Below, piece by piece: positions 50,108 to 60,470 of a stretch of 64,000 nucleotides of DNA. A program made the position numbers and the translations under genes. Source of the DNA: Bombus terrestris (Eukaryota > Arthropoda > Insecta > Hymenoptera > Apidae); the NCBI RefSeq assembly GCF_910591885.1, contig NC_063273.1, forward strand, positions 7,068,001-7,132,000. The letters are read 5' to 3'. The notes below the pieces were generated by a model. The model was not told the DNA's origin. It did no database searches and worked only from the letters and a program-made list of their open reading frames with translations. Within the stretch, counting starts at the first letter, position 1. Every line of letters begins with the position of its first letter.

Positions 50108-52326
50108 ACAATTATTCTTGGACTCTGAGGATGTTCTACAGTAGCAGAGGTAGTTATTACCCTTTTAACACTGGTTGTTTCGTTCTGCTACGAGACCATT
50201 TAATTATTGCAATGTCTCTTCCTAATGTTTTAGATATCGTAGTATCGTGATTCTGAGGGAGCGTGGGGAAACAGTAACTGAGAACACGTTAGTAAGTAAG
50301 AATCGATTCGGACAATGCGAACTAGATTTCACGTAAAAAATTGACTGCGTGAGCGAAATCTTTAAATAAGCAACAGGTTAAAACAATTGGTACAAACATT
50401 ATTACAAATATTATCACTGAAATTCTTTAATTTATTAATATATATAAATAAATATAAATATAAATACACATAATATAAATTTATGAATATATATATAATT
50501 TAATTAATATAAATATGCAACTCCTAAAGAGGAATTCTTACTTTGATGGTAGTGAATATATTAATTAAATAGTTATAAATTGTTGTCTCTAAGAAGACCA
50601 CGAACGTACTTTACCATATTACTCCAGCGAAACTAGCCTGAAACTTTGAAACAGTGGCAAAGACTCGTAACTTGGAATCATAAACCTTGGCTATACTTTT
50701 AACGTTCATAATCGAGATCGTAGTATCGAAAGATTATGACGGAAGTAAACGATAAAGTTGCAAGTTACCTAGCTGCTCTAAGAAGGAGGAAACGCATCAA
50801 ATTCGACTCGTCGCCGGTCGACGGCGATCGATAGAAAGAGACGGCGGAAAGTTCGTGTCTCGATCCATTACAAAAGGACGCGACGCTCCCGTCGAAGCTT
50901 TTAGGATTATCCAGAGGGTTGCGCAGACAAGCGAAGTCGTAGCGGTGCGGAGTGCTGGTACGGCAAATCCTTATTACGCCTTTGAGCCGACGAAAATGTT
51001 GTTGCACGATATTACAATGCCGCGCTTTCCTATAACTTCAGGTTATCTCACAGTTTAGTCGGGCTGCAACTTGACGAGCCAAAGAGGAACTTCCCTTGGC
51101 TCGTCGTTCCCAAGCGTCGAGCTACATCCCGCGGAAATGTATATTCGTTCCGTATGACGGAACGTCTCGTGAATGAGAAATCAACGTACATACACGATCC
51201 GATCTTGGTATTCTAGATTGGCGGTACAGTTGACCGGATTAATCATCAATCTCCGGTATAACCATAACCATAACGCGGATCGAAATTTTGGAATCTCGGA
51301 TCACCGTGTATAGACGATTTTATGATTTTTTATGATTTTGTATCACTTTCGCGAATCTTAACTCTTGGAAGACCGAATTATTTAACTATCGATTGTAGAG
51401 ACACGTTTCTTCGGATAACTGTGTAAAGAAGATACGAGACTCCAGACCAGTTTTATTCAAAATAAATATATTTAAAAATACTGGCCTTCTTAGTTAAAAA
51501 CTGATGTTTCGAAGCTGAATCTAGCGTTAAGCGATCGATTCGTGGTAAATCAACATGAGCTTGTGCAGCTTCGGCCATTAATACCATAAACTACAATACT
51601 TTGCGTTGAAACATGAATTTAGCACTCTATAGTCGCGTCATCTTTGACTACGACTTTACGTAAAATTGGCTAGTTACAAAATCTTACGATTGTTTGTTTG
51701 TCCATTAATGATACTGTCATATCTGCCAAAAGAATTTCAGCGAGATACTGACTGAGATAAAACTGAACGAAGTCCGTGCTTTAACAGGCATGCGATCGGG
51801 CGAATCGACATTGCGTGGGAAGTGGCAATTTCAGGATTAGATTCGTCCGGCGATTAAAGCACGAGTACTGGCTCGTTTTCCTTTATAACCAAAGTGTAAT
51901 CACGGAGACAACAAAGGATAACGAAAGAAAAACGACACCAAAATACTCGAACAGAGCCAGCGCGAACGAACGGGATAAGGTTCTGACTATATTGTCCTTT
52001 CTCGTCGACTTTCAGTATTTTTCTTGCCGATAAATCAAACGTTACGCGAAAAAAACGTCCATTCGAAAATACAATAGGAAAAGTGAGGAAATAAGAAGTA
52101 AGAAAATCGCGGTTGCAAGCCGCAAGAATCCATCTGTAGGTTAAACATTATCCGTGAACAGTCGACATCGTTCCTCTTCAAGGAGATACTTCTTACAGTT
52201 TCGAAGATGTTTCACGACGTTGTTCTGCTCTCTAGTGATGAACGAGACAATAGCGAGGATTGTCTGAGGAAGAAAACGTGGAAATGGCTGCTGGTGGATG
52301 TTACTTGATGATGCGCTATTGTCGAA

Positions 52327-52351
52327 AATAATAATAATAATAATAATAATA
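52327..52351. repeat. (AAT)8 trinucleotide repeat
   Basis: Eight AAT units without interruption. Confidence 0.93.
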
Positions 52352-52519
52352 GTTCGATATTGTCGAGGAAATTCCTATAGAAAGGAATCGGGAGATCTTA
52401 TTAAACAGCTCTTGAGAACGCGATAGAAAAATGTTAATTAATTTAATGATCGATCGACGTGCCGGGCATCGCGTAACTAACAATAAGAGAGGGAAAATTC
52501 CCGACACAGGAATCGCTTA

Positions 52520-52573
52520 AATAAACGAACAAGATAGCCATAATAAACGAACAAGATAGTCATAATAAACGAG
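52520..52573. repeat. 22-bp tandem repeat, 2.5 copies
   Basis: AATAAACGAACAAGATAGCC plus AT at 52520 recurs at 52542 with one change and begins again at 52564. Non-coding context. Confidence 0.85.
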
Positions 52574-55003
52574 ATGTTTCTATCTTCCGCTAAAGTGGCT
52601 GGTTTAAAATTATACAATTTTCATAGAAGCTTTCCCGAATATAACGCGATAGTGTATATAGTTGCGGTTGAAGCTCGAACAGGATGGGAAATCAGTCGAT
52701 GGCAAGAGTATATGCGCGGATGGAAATTGTTACGAAAGGCGTATCGGATTCTCCTGCCGTTACCGCTCTCGCTATCGTTCTACGAAAATGTACAAGCCGC
52801 ACGGGTATCTTGAAATGGATATTGCGGTTCCTCCAGCATAAACGCCTTGAATGCTTCGCAAATAAAGGACATAAAAAGTAACGAACCACAATACCGTCAA
52901 TTAATTTCCGTTTTCTCTGGCATTAACGTTACCTATAGAAATCGCGTGTTATTATTCACATTGCAAATGCAGATATTCTATAAAACTAATCTCGAGAATG
53001 AACTTCCTGGCGTTAGAATGTGGTGACCATGGTTGAGGCTTTGGTTTTGTTGTAATCATAATCTTATTAAAAATCCATTTGATAACGTATCAAATTACTT
53101 TTTGGATTTTTCCAACGTGTTTGCACTTTCCAATGGCAAACTTTTTTCAATAACCTTGCATCTTTTTACACGTACACGTTCTTTCTTGTACGCCGATGAC
53201 ACCTTTTATCCTTTTTATATGAGATAAACGAGTAACAAATAATATCATGTAATGTTTGTGAAAGGAGATTGAATTTATCCGATCGATTTCCATCAACTTG
53301 GATGTCATTCAAAGTTTCACTCGCCAAAGTAAGATTCCTTGGCATTGCGATCGGAAAGCAGACTTTGCCGAATAGAATGGAAGCTCTATATTCTCGTTGC
53401 AATTAAGGAACCAACGACCTTTCTAAGTCTCTGGATCATATCGGCGAATTAGGTGGTTATCGCGAACCTGCGTTCCCTCGGGTTACTTTGGAAAATAATT
53501 ACTCCGGCTTAAGTTCTTCGTAGACGACAAGAACGATAATTCCTTTTCTCCACGAATCGAATCTTTATCGAGTATTTTCGATCGATCATCTGACAATGAG
53601 TTAATTATCCGGAACAGTAATACCAAGATCGAAAACGAGCCAAGAAAAAGCTAATCGAATTTTTTCGCTTATCAGTCCGGCCGAAAGAGAAATGCATAGC
53701 GACGCGCTTCAATGCGCTACTTTGCAAATCTAATTTCATTTGCCGGTTTACTTCTTCGGGGGACAGTTTCCCCGGTATCCATGGGATAGAAGCGACGCTT
53801 GGGATTTTCGCTCGAGACAGAAACCCCTCGGCTAAGAGATTAAAACCGGGCTTCACCGCGAATCCTCGCCGTCTTAAGGCGGTTCGATATCCGAAGGCCG
53901 GTGTAAAATCCGCACACCAATTACGCCGAATCGAATTCCAAGCTGTCTCTTCTTTCAACAACTCGAAACTAGGCGAAAAACGTTATTAACGTGCATCCAG
54001 TCGGGAACAGATGGAACGCTTGCCAAGGTTTTTTATACCTTGGGATAAATCAGCTGCTCGGTTGCTTTTCAAAAGGGAGGGGCTTTTTAAGAGTTAGCGA
54101 GAGAAAAAAATCATCTATCAGATATCAGGGTAGTTTTTCAAATATTTTTGCTCGACGTTCGATACATCTAGATTATAGGAATAGAAGTATTTTCCATATT
54201 TTCTTCTTTCTTTTTTCTTTTGACTCTGATGGATTTCCATGCTGGTCGCGTGGCTGAAATTACGAGACGTGTAAACGCGATAAATTCGCATCAACGAGCC
54301 GGAGAAATAAGAGTGAATCAAGAGAACTCATTCAGTTATTCTTGGCGGGCTTCGTCGATAAATTTACCCCGTTCGGACGTTTAATCCTCCGAGCCCGATA
54401 ATTCACGGGGAAACAGTTTCCGAGCTATGAGCTTCCAATTTTCTTGAAACTTCCCGACCAACGATCCTGCACTTTAAAATTCTATCCTCCAGACACCGAC
54501 GCGTAACGCCTTTGTCGAAACTCGTTTCTCTTTTCACCCTTCCGTGAGCTATCCGAAAGTTATAGCTGCCCTTATTGTCGAATCTATACAACGTACTGTA
54601 ATAAAACACGTTGTTTAGTATGGCAGCTTGGAATCACAGCGTTCCTATCGAATATTGATGGAAGAACCCAAAGGGAATACGCGATATCGACGCTGGAGGA
54701 AAACACGGTAAAAATATCCTTAGGTGAGGCTATAAACAAAAAAAAAAGAGAACTTCAATTTCTACGGGCCGATTTGGCACCGGGATAGAAAAGGCAAAGC
54801 AAGCCACAAACGGTAAACCGAAAGGTGAACAGAGCACGAGCGTGTTTCGAACATAACAGATCGTTCGATCGCGCCCAGAAAGCCGAGCCCAGGGTCCGAT
54901 ATCCGTTGAAAACTTCTCATCGTTCGCGTTTACAAAACCGCAGTTACTAGATTTCACATCGACCCGGCAATTGCGTAAAGAACAAAAAAAAAAAGAAAAA
55001 ACA

Positions 55004-55035
55004 TTTCGACGTTTCGATGTTTCAACGTTTCGCTC
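55004..55035. repeat. 8-bp iteration, four copies
   Basis: TTTCGACG, TTTCGATG, TTTCAACG, TTTCGCTC follow one another exactly in step. Confidence 0.8.
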
Positions 55036-57948
55036 GGCTCGCTCGAAACGAAGCACAAAACCGATTACACGTGCGTATCGAATGTCGTGAAAAATACGTT
55101 TTCAGGGCTTTATGAAAATCGATCGTTGGACCAAAACCGATCCGGAAACGAAAAAATAGCCGAATGTGTATTTCAATTTGTGGATTTAAAAGATAAATTT
55201 TTCTCTTAACGTGTTTATTCATTGAAGAGAGACGAGTCAACGATTATAGGAGGAACGAAAGCACTAACGGAAAAAAAGACAAAGATGACCGGAGATGAAT
55301 AGGAGTAAACGAGAAGGGAGCAAAATACGGAAAAATGGTTTTCGATCCGACGCGTTCGTAAATATTTGCAGGACCGTCGAGAGCCAGCGTGGATGCAACT
55401 GAACCAATACTGTCGTCGAACGGGTTGGGTCGAGGCTTTCTCGATGATCGATTTGTTTCAAGGAACATGAACGAGGAGGGAGGATCAGAAGATTCGATGA
55501 CGTAATTTTTGAACGTCGAAACCGATTAACTGCTATCAGCACTAGCGAAATCGTGCGATGATGCAACGATCCGGTAATCCGATTAACAGCGATCAATTGC
55601 ACGAAGTGCATTTTATTATCCAATTGCACTGCTTCGTAGCTGAATTAACGTTCTCCCATTATGAGTAACATTTTTGCAGACAAAAATTTTGGTTCCGTTT
55701 TCGAATCGTTCTCTTCAAAGTACCGGTTTTAATCAACGAAAGTACCGAACTAGTTCAAAACTGGTACGTTTACTTTGATGTTACTGCAAGTTTATTCAAG
55801 TATGGCCAAAAACGGATACAAACGGGAAAAGTATCACCATTGGACAGCATTAGCCGGAACGAAACGAAGCAGATTTCAAACGCTCGAAACAGGTCGGTAT
55901 ATTACGAGCTCGAGTGATAGAAAGCAATACCTGATACGCCTAGACTGGCTTAATACGAATCTTAATTAATATCGGAAACGATCTGCTGCGAAGCCGTAGG
56001 GGAAATTCGCGGTAGCTACGGATTCGTGCGGCAACCAATGGCGCGCATCTTACAGCAACATTGCTCACACGCAATCGTCATTTACATGAGTTACCGAAGT
56101 AATTAAATTCCACGGAAATCTCGTCGTGTTCTCTGTGTCGATGCTAAGTTTCAGATCCGAAGGAAGTACGTACTATGCCATGAAATGCAGGGATAACCAA
56201 ACATCCGACCAAACTCCATTTTCTAATGCCCGCCGTGACACCTTCTTAAATGCGATCTTCTCTGGCTGTTATAGACGAAATCCATCCTCGATTTCACACT
56301 TCTATCGCCGTTATATTTAGGATACAAATACGAACTTATATTTACACCGTTCTTTTGTACGATTACCGTACTTGGATGTTTTCTGTATTTTTTTGCGGTA
56401 TGATACGAACCTTGTGTATTTTTGAAATTTTCCATACATTTCAAACGCTCATGGATTCGTTGGAAAGTTGGAAAATTTGGAAATCACCAGAAATATTCGT
56501 GAAATGTAAGACTAGATATATCGAGTCGCAAACTATCTTGTAACTATCTTAGAATTTCGATAAAGATCCTAAGTGCAAGTAAACTCGGAAATCTACATAA
56601 AAGTTCCAAGTGTAAAACTTGAGAGTGACCATCAAATAAGCTTTATAGCTCACTCGATCAATCAATTGCAAAACTTCTCGCTTCAGTCCCTAACTATTTC
56701 AAGTTTGCAGCAAGCTGAAAGATCTAGAAAGTTGCTCATCTACGAGAAAACTCGGGTTCGCTCATCTTCTGGAAGATTATCGCGTTAACGTTGACGGTCT
56801 CGGGTGATGAACAATGAAAAAACGTTCCAAAGAAGCGGAGGATCATTTTCCTTCACGGTTCGTTGTTCGCCGAAGCGAGATCAAACATTCAACAAGTAAA
56901 CGGTTCGATCGATCGATCTCAGCTTCCGCTGCAGGATTTCGTGGCCCCGAACTCTCGCAGCGTTCTAAGTCAAACACCCAGACGAAGTTCGTTTAAGACG
57001 GATACGTCAAGATTAATTATGAGCAGTTTGGCAAATATAAAGATTTCGAGCTGATCAGAAGTAGAGGCAGAAGTTGCGACGAAACTCGTCGAATTTGCTA
57101 TGAAACTCGGCCGAAACTTCTTGTCCTCGGTAAAACTAGTATAACTCTGTAATCCGGCGAAAGCTTCGTTTTGCGATATTTACCGATGCAACTTGCGCCA
57201 AGAGCTGAGTAAATCGCTGCGATGCGAATTTAATTGACTGAATTCACTAATCCCGTCCACGAGTCCGCTTCGTTGGAAGATTTATGCGAAACGGGACAAC
57301 GTCTTCCTTATTCCCTCTCGAAACACTTTAATCCCCCGTTCGAATGGACGCGACGGAACGTATAGCGTGAAAGAATGTCGAGAGCGTAGCTAGCCAGGGT
57401 AAAGGGGTAAGAAAAATGTAAATTTATTCCTCCTCGTCGCGGAGGACAAGCAAGAAGCATTTTCGGGTCGCGAGACTATATGTATAGAAAATCCTAGCTT
57501 CGAAAGAGGGCTCTGCTACTTTGCAACGTTAACGAAGAGCGCTCCGTGTCCCGTAACTTAAGAGACTGATAATGAGGCCTGTTGTTCACGAAAGTCTGGC
57601 GACGTCTAAGTACCTGCTGAAAATACACTCGCCGAATGCACCCTTTCTCCCACCCCCTCCCCCTATCCATTCTATGGGGAACGTGGAAAGCTTTCTTCGA
57701 AATCTTCTTTCATTGTTACGCGCCAATCCCCTATCCACTCTTTTATTCGAATAAAAAAGGAAACCGCCTTCAAACTTTCAATCTTTAAGTACGTAGATTA
57801 TGACCAAGTTTATTATCCGATAAGGAAAGCACAGAATGCTGTAAAAGTATTTAATTAAATATCTTGAATATTAATCTGATCGAGTTGCAACTCTATTATT
57901 CCATCGTTCAATGACGAAAGCATACTGTTCCAGGAGTGACACTCGAGA

Positions 57949-58290
57949 TAAGCAAATCTATATTTTAGAAATAGATCGCATTTATTGAATTTCCCAAGAT
58001 CCCAAAGATGCTCCCTGGTTTCTTCGGACGAAAGAAACGAAAATTAAAAGAGGAGGATAGAACGAAGGCAGAATTATTCTACAAGTTCCAAACCATATGT
58101 CAATCATCCTTTCCATTTTCAAATACATACCTATGGGTAACATCGGAGATCTAATTAAGCAAATAAATATTTAGTCATTTAATCAGACTCGTTGAATTTC
58201 CAAATTCATGTGTCCAGAAGTGGTTTCCAAGTTGCTAAAACAAGAGGAACGAAGCTAAAAGAGGGAATTGGAACGAAGACGAAAGTGGTT
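57949..58290 (+). repeat. Two-copy tandem duplication, period about 207 bp
   Basis: TAAGCAAATNNATATTTAG at 57949 recurs at 58156. Further matches are 'ttgaatttccca/aaatt', 'ctggtttc/gtggtttcc', 'gaaacgaaaattaaaagaggaggatagaacgaag' versus a related stretch near 58,230-58,276. The second copy is shorter (about 135 bp). Similarity about 70%. Confidence 0.55.
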
Positions 58291-58756
58291 TCCAGAGCCC
58301 CGAGACGTGTCAACTGCGAGACCCGGCTCGATAATTATCTGGAACGAGTAAGGGTTGAACAGCGTCGGTTCGTTAAATCCAGCGTGTACGCAAGAGTGGA
58401 GGAGGGTCGAGGGTGCACGTGCAACGCGGCGTTACCACCGGGGTTGTAGCCAAGTTGCGAGAGGAGAGGACTCGGTCTGGCCTACCTCCGTTCGCCTCCT
58501 CTTTGTCGAGCAAATTACGTCCCGAGCAGGCCCGGCCTCACCTCGCTTCGCCTCTCGCTGTTTACACAGAGGGCACGAGTCGACAATGAAAGAAACCGAG
58601 CGGAAAGGGGTGTACATACATTACGAGTTAAGGGGTCAAGTTGGAGTACCGTTTTCGGCAAGCGAATGTGTGCTTCTACGGCGGATCAACTCGAAAAATG
58701 CAACCACTTGAATGAATAATCGAGAGTTTATCAGATCGATTAGAGAAAAACTGAAT

Positions 58757-59165
58757 CGACAATGGAGAACGAGAAAATGATTTTCAAAGGAAAATATTGT
58801 ATCCGGTGTTTCGATCTAAGAATGTAAGTTTTTGGGGGAATCGCTGGTCGAAGGACGAGCGAGTGTAGACAGTACGCTTCCACTGAGCTTCGAAAATGTA
58901 ACGATTTATTGAAAGGTATTGAGAATTTATTATGCAGATTTCGAAGAAACGAAATTATTGGTACAATAGCAGAAAACGCGAACGATTTCCGGGGGAAAAT
59001 ATTTTGTAGTATCAATCTAAAAATGTAAATTTTTCGCGAATCCCTCGAGCACGATTTAATATTTCACGCTTGTAAAATTTATTGCGCACGTAACTTTACA
59101 ATGAAGGTATTGCTACGAATATATCTGTCAGAGGTGAAATTACTTCATATATTCGTTTTTCGTGC
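58757..59165 (+). repeat. Two-copy tandem duplication, period about 205 bp
   Basis: GGAAAATATT at 58789 recurs at 58994. Matches include 'gatctaagaatgtaagttttt/aatctaaaaatgtaaattttt', 'ggggaatcgctggtcgaag/gcgaatccctcgagcac' and, in the right halves, 'gaaaggtattg/gaaggtattg' and 'gaaattatt/gaaattact'. The two units abut. Similarity about 70%. Confidence 0.6.
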
Positions 59166-59659
59166 GATGATTAATTTCGGAGTACTGGATACTTTATTTC
59201 ATAGTACGTTAATTCGCACGTTATTACATGTAATCGTGTGGCAGATATTCTGCTCTGTTTAATATCTTTTCATATTTGATTTTACAATGTCTTTCGTGGA
59301 TATATTAATTCACTATTTTAATCGGGATTCTTTCGTCACCCGTTATATATATGTATATATGTTGCACCACACGAGGTCTCCCTTCAAGACTCGGTTATAC
59401 TTCTCTGTGTCCTATTCACTTGGCAAATAAACACGTGGCTAGCCCAGTTAAATACAATCAGTACTGTGAATAACCTAGCAACTATAGCGACATAATTATG
59501 CGGTGAACAGTTAACGTGAACAAAATGTTACTCGAGCACGTTACAGCGTATACACCGAATAATATTGAAAAGAATTTGTTCCAGCCAGCATAAATCGTTG
59601 TTCATGCGAATTACGTTCGCACTATGGGAGCAATAATTTGTGGCTGTGCCATTAAAATC

Positions 59660-59723
59660 CACGTCGATAGGCTGAAAACCAGAGCACAGCGTTTTCAAGT
59701 ACGACAGGATTTCTATCGACGTG
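59660..59723. other. 11-bp perfect inverted repeat with 42-base loop
   Basis: CACGTCGATAG (59660-59670) and CTATCGACGTG (59713-59723) pair exactly. Beyond the 11 pairs the arms do not match, which is too short for a typical microRNA precursor. It lies 240 bases inside the putative first intron. Confidence 0.65.
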
Positions 59724-59965
59724 TCTAACAAGTTCTCTAAACGAAAAAAAACAAAACGTGCTCTCGACTTGTTGTTGCGACCGAAACATCGGAAAACCAT
59801 TCGACACTGTGTACAACTAACGTCAAAGATGTTGCTTTATCAACAGCCTTCGTTCGAAGAATCAAACGAAAACGTCCACACGACCCTCTCAGGATTCTAA
59901 AGCTGAAGGACTGAACGACGAACATTGCTAAGGGTGAAAAAATAGCACGTGAGAATATAACTTAC

Positions 59966-60032
59966 CAGAGGCGAAAACGAGGGCGATCAGCAAGCAAACG
60001 ATCGAAATGGAGAAGGCACCACGTCGATCCAT
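59966..60032 (-). CDS. First coding exon of a secreted or membrane protein: signal peptide with splice donor
   Basis: Seen: on the minus strand an ATG (60032-60030) in the context AGCATGG (A at -3, G at +4) opens 22 codons plus one base. The peptide starts MDRRG, has a hydrophobic core SIVCLLIALVF, and ends VFA-S, which fits the -3/-1 small-residue rule for signal peptidase cleavage. The frame then meets CTG|GTAAGT, a perfect donor hexamer, leaving a phase 1 intron. Reading upstream there is a TGA in frame about 50 bases before the ATG and no other in-frame ATG between, so this start is favoured. Known: a signal peptide on its own exon before a long phase 1 intron is common in insect genes for secreted factors, receptors and Ig-type adhesion proteins. 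Inferred: the rest of the protein is encoded left of this window. I do not recognise the gene; family unknown. The main alternative is a chance combination, which I think unlikely. Confidence 0.62.
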
Positions 60033-60470
60033 GCTTCTTTGGTACAAAATGCAGCACGTTGGAACTCGATCACTTCATCGCCACTCCGAAGAAAACTGTC
60101 CGAAACAAGGAGATATACACGCGCACACGTGAACAGAATACGAGAATATCACGAGCAGTGCGCGATAACGAAGGGAAAAGCTCACGCGAACGTAGAAGCG
60201 TGATGGTCGAGCGCTTACTGACAGGCGACAGGTCTCCGTGGCTTTCGCGTGCTCCCTCCACCTGATCCCCACTCCGACCAATCACGACTCCCTCTCCGAC
60301 TCGTTTCCTCGGCCCGAAACGCGCGTAAGTTCGTCCTCGTCCGACCAAATACGTGTTTTCTCTACTGAAACTAGCGGCGTGGTCTATCGCGCCGCTGCTC
60401 TCAGCCGCCGATGGCGCTATTTCTATCGTGAAACGGGAACTTTCGAAATTAGAAAGTAATTAAGCGTAAT
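60033..60470 (-). promoter_or_regulatory. 5' untranslated and promoter region of the signal-peptide gene
   Basis: This stretch is clearly richer in G+C and CpG than its flanks, as expected near a transcription start. On the minus strand two TCAGT initiator-like pentamers occur (60364-60368 and about 60217-60221), and a CCAAT pentamer lies near 60,280 on the plus strand. I see no TATA box at a sensible distance. One out-of-frame upstream ATG lies about 50 bases before the coding start. A start site between 60.2 and 60.4 kb is an inference; neither initiator has a good downstream promoter element. Confidence 0.35.

Larger units (their letters stand above)
48256..57948. other. Intron-like sequence without recognised genes
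   Basis: GC-rich patches at 48.3-48.7, 49.3-50.0 and 53.6-53.96 kb carry frames of 90-131 codons on both strands without recognisable domains. A very AT-rich segment lies at 50.40-50.53 kb. Confidence 0.45.
1..59965 (-). other. Probable first intron (partial) of the signal-peptide gene
   Basis: Sequence begins at the GTAAGT donor (59965-59960, minus strand) and runs off the left edge. I found no segment on the minus strand with a convincing acceptor, recognisable domain and donor, so an intron of at least 60 kb is inferred. It holds all repeats and transposon remnants listed separately. Hymenopteran neuronal and adhesion genes often have first introns this long. Nested or alternative exons, or an unrelated gene inside, cannot be excluded without transcripts. 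Confidence 0.4.

Noticed and set aside
53605..53961. 118-codon minus-strand frame with fairly protein-like composition
   Set aside because: It lies in the right orientation to be an internal exon, but I could not see a convincing acceptor/donor pair or any domain; kept out as unsupported.
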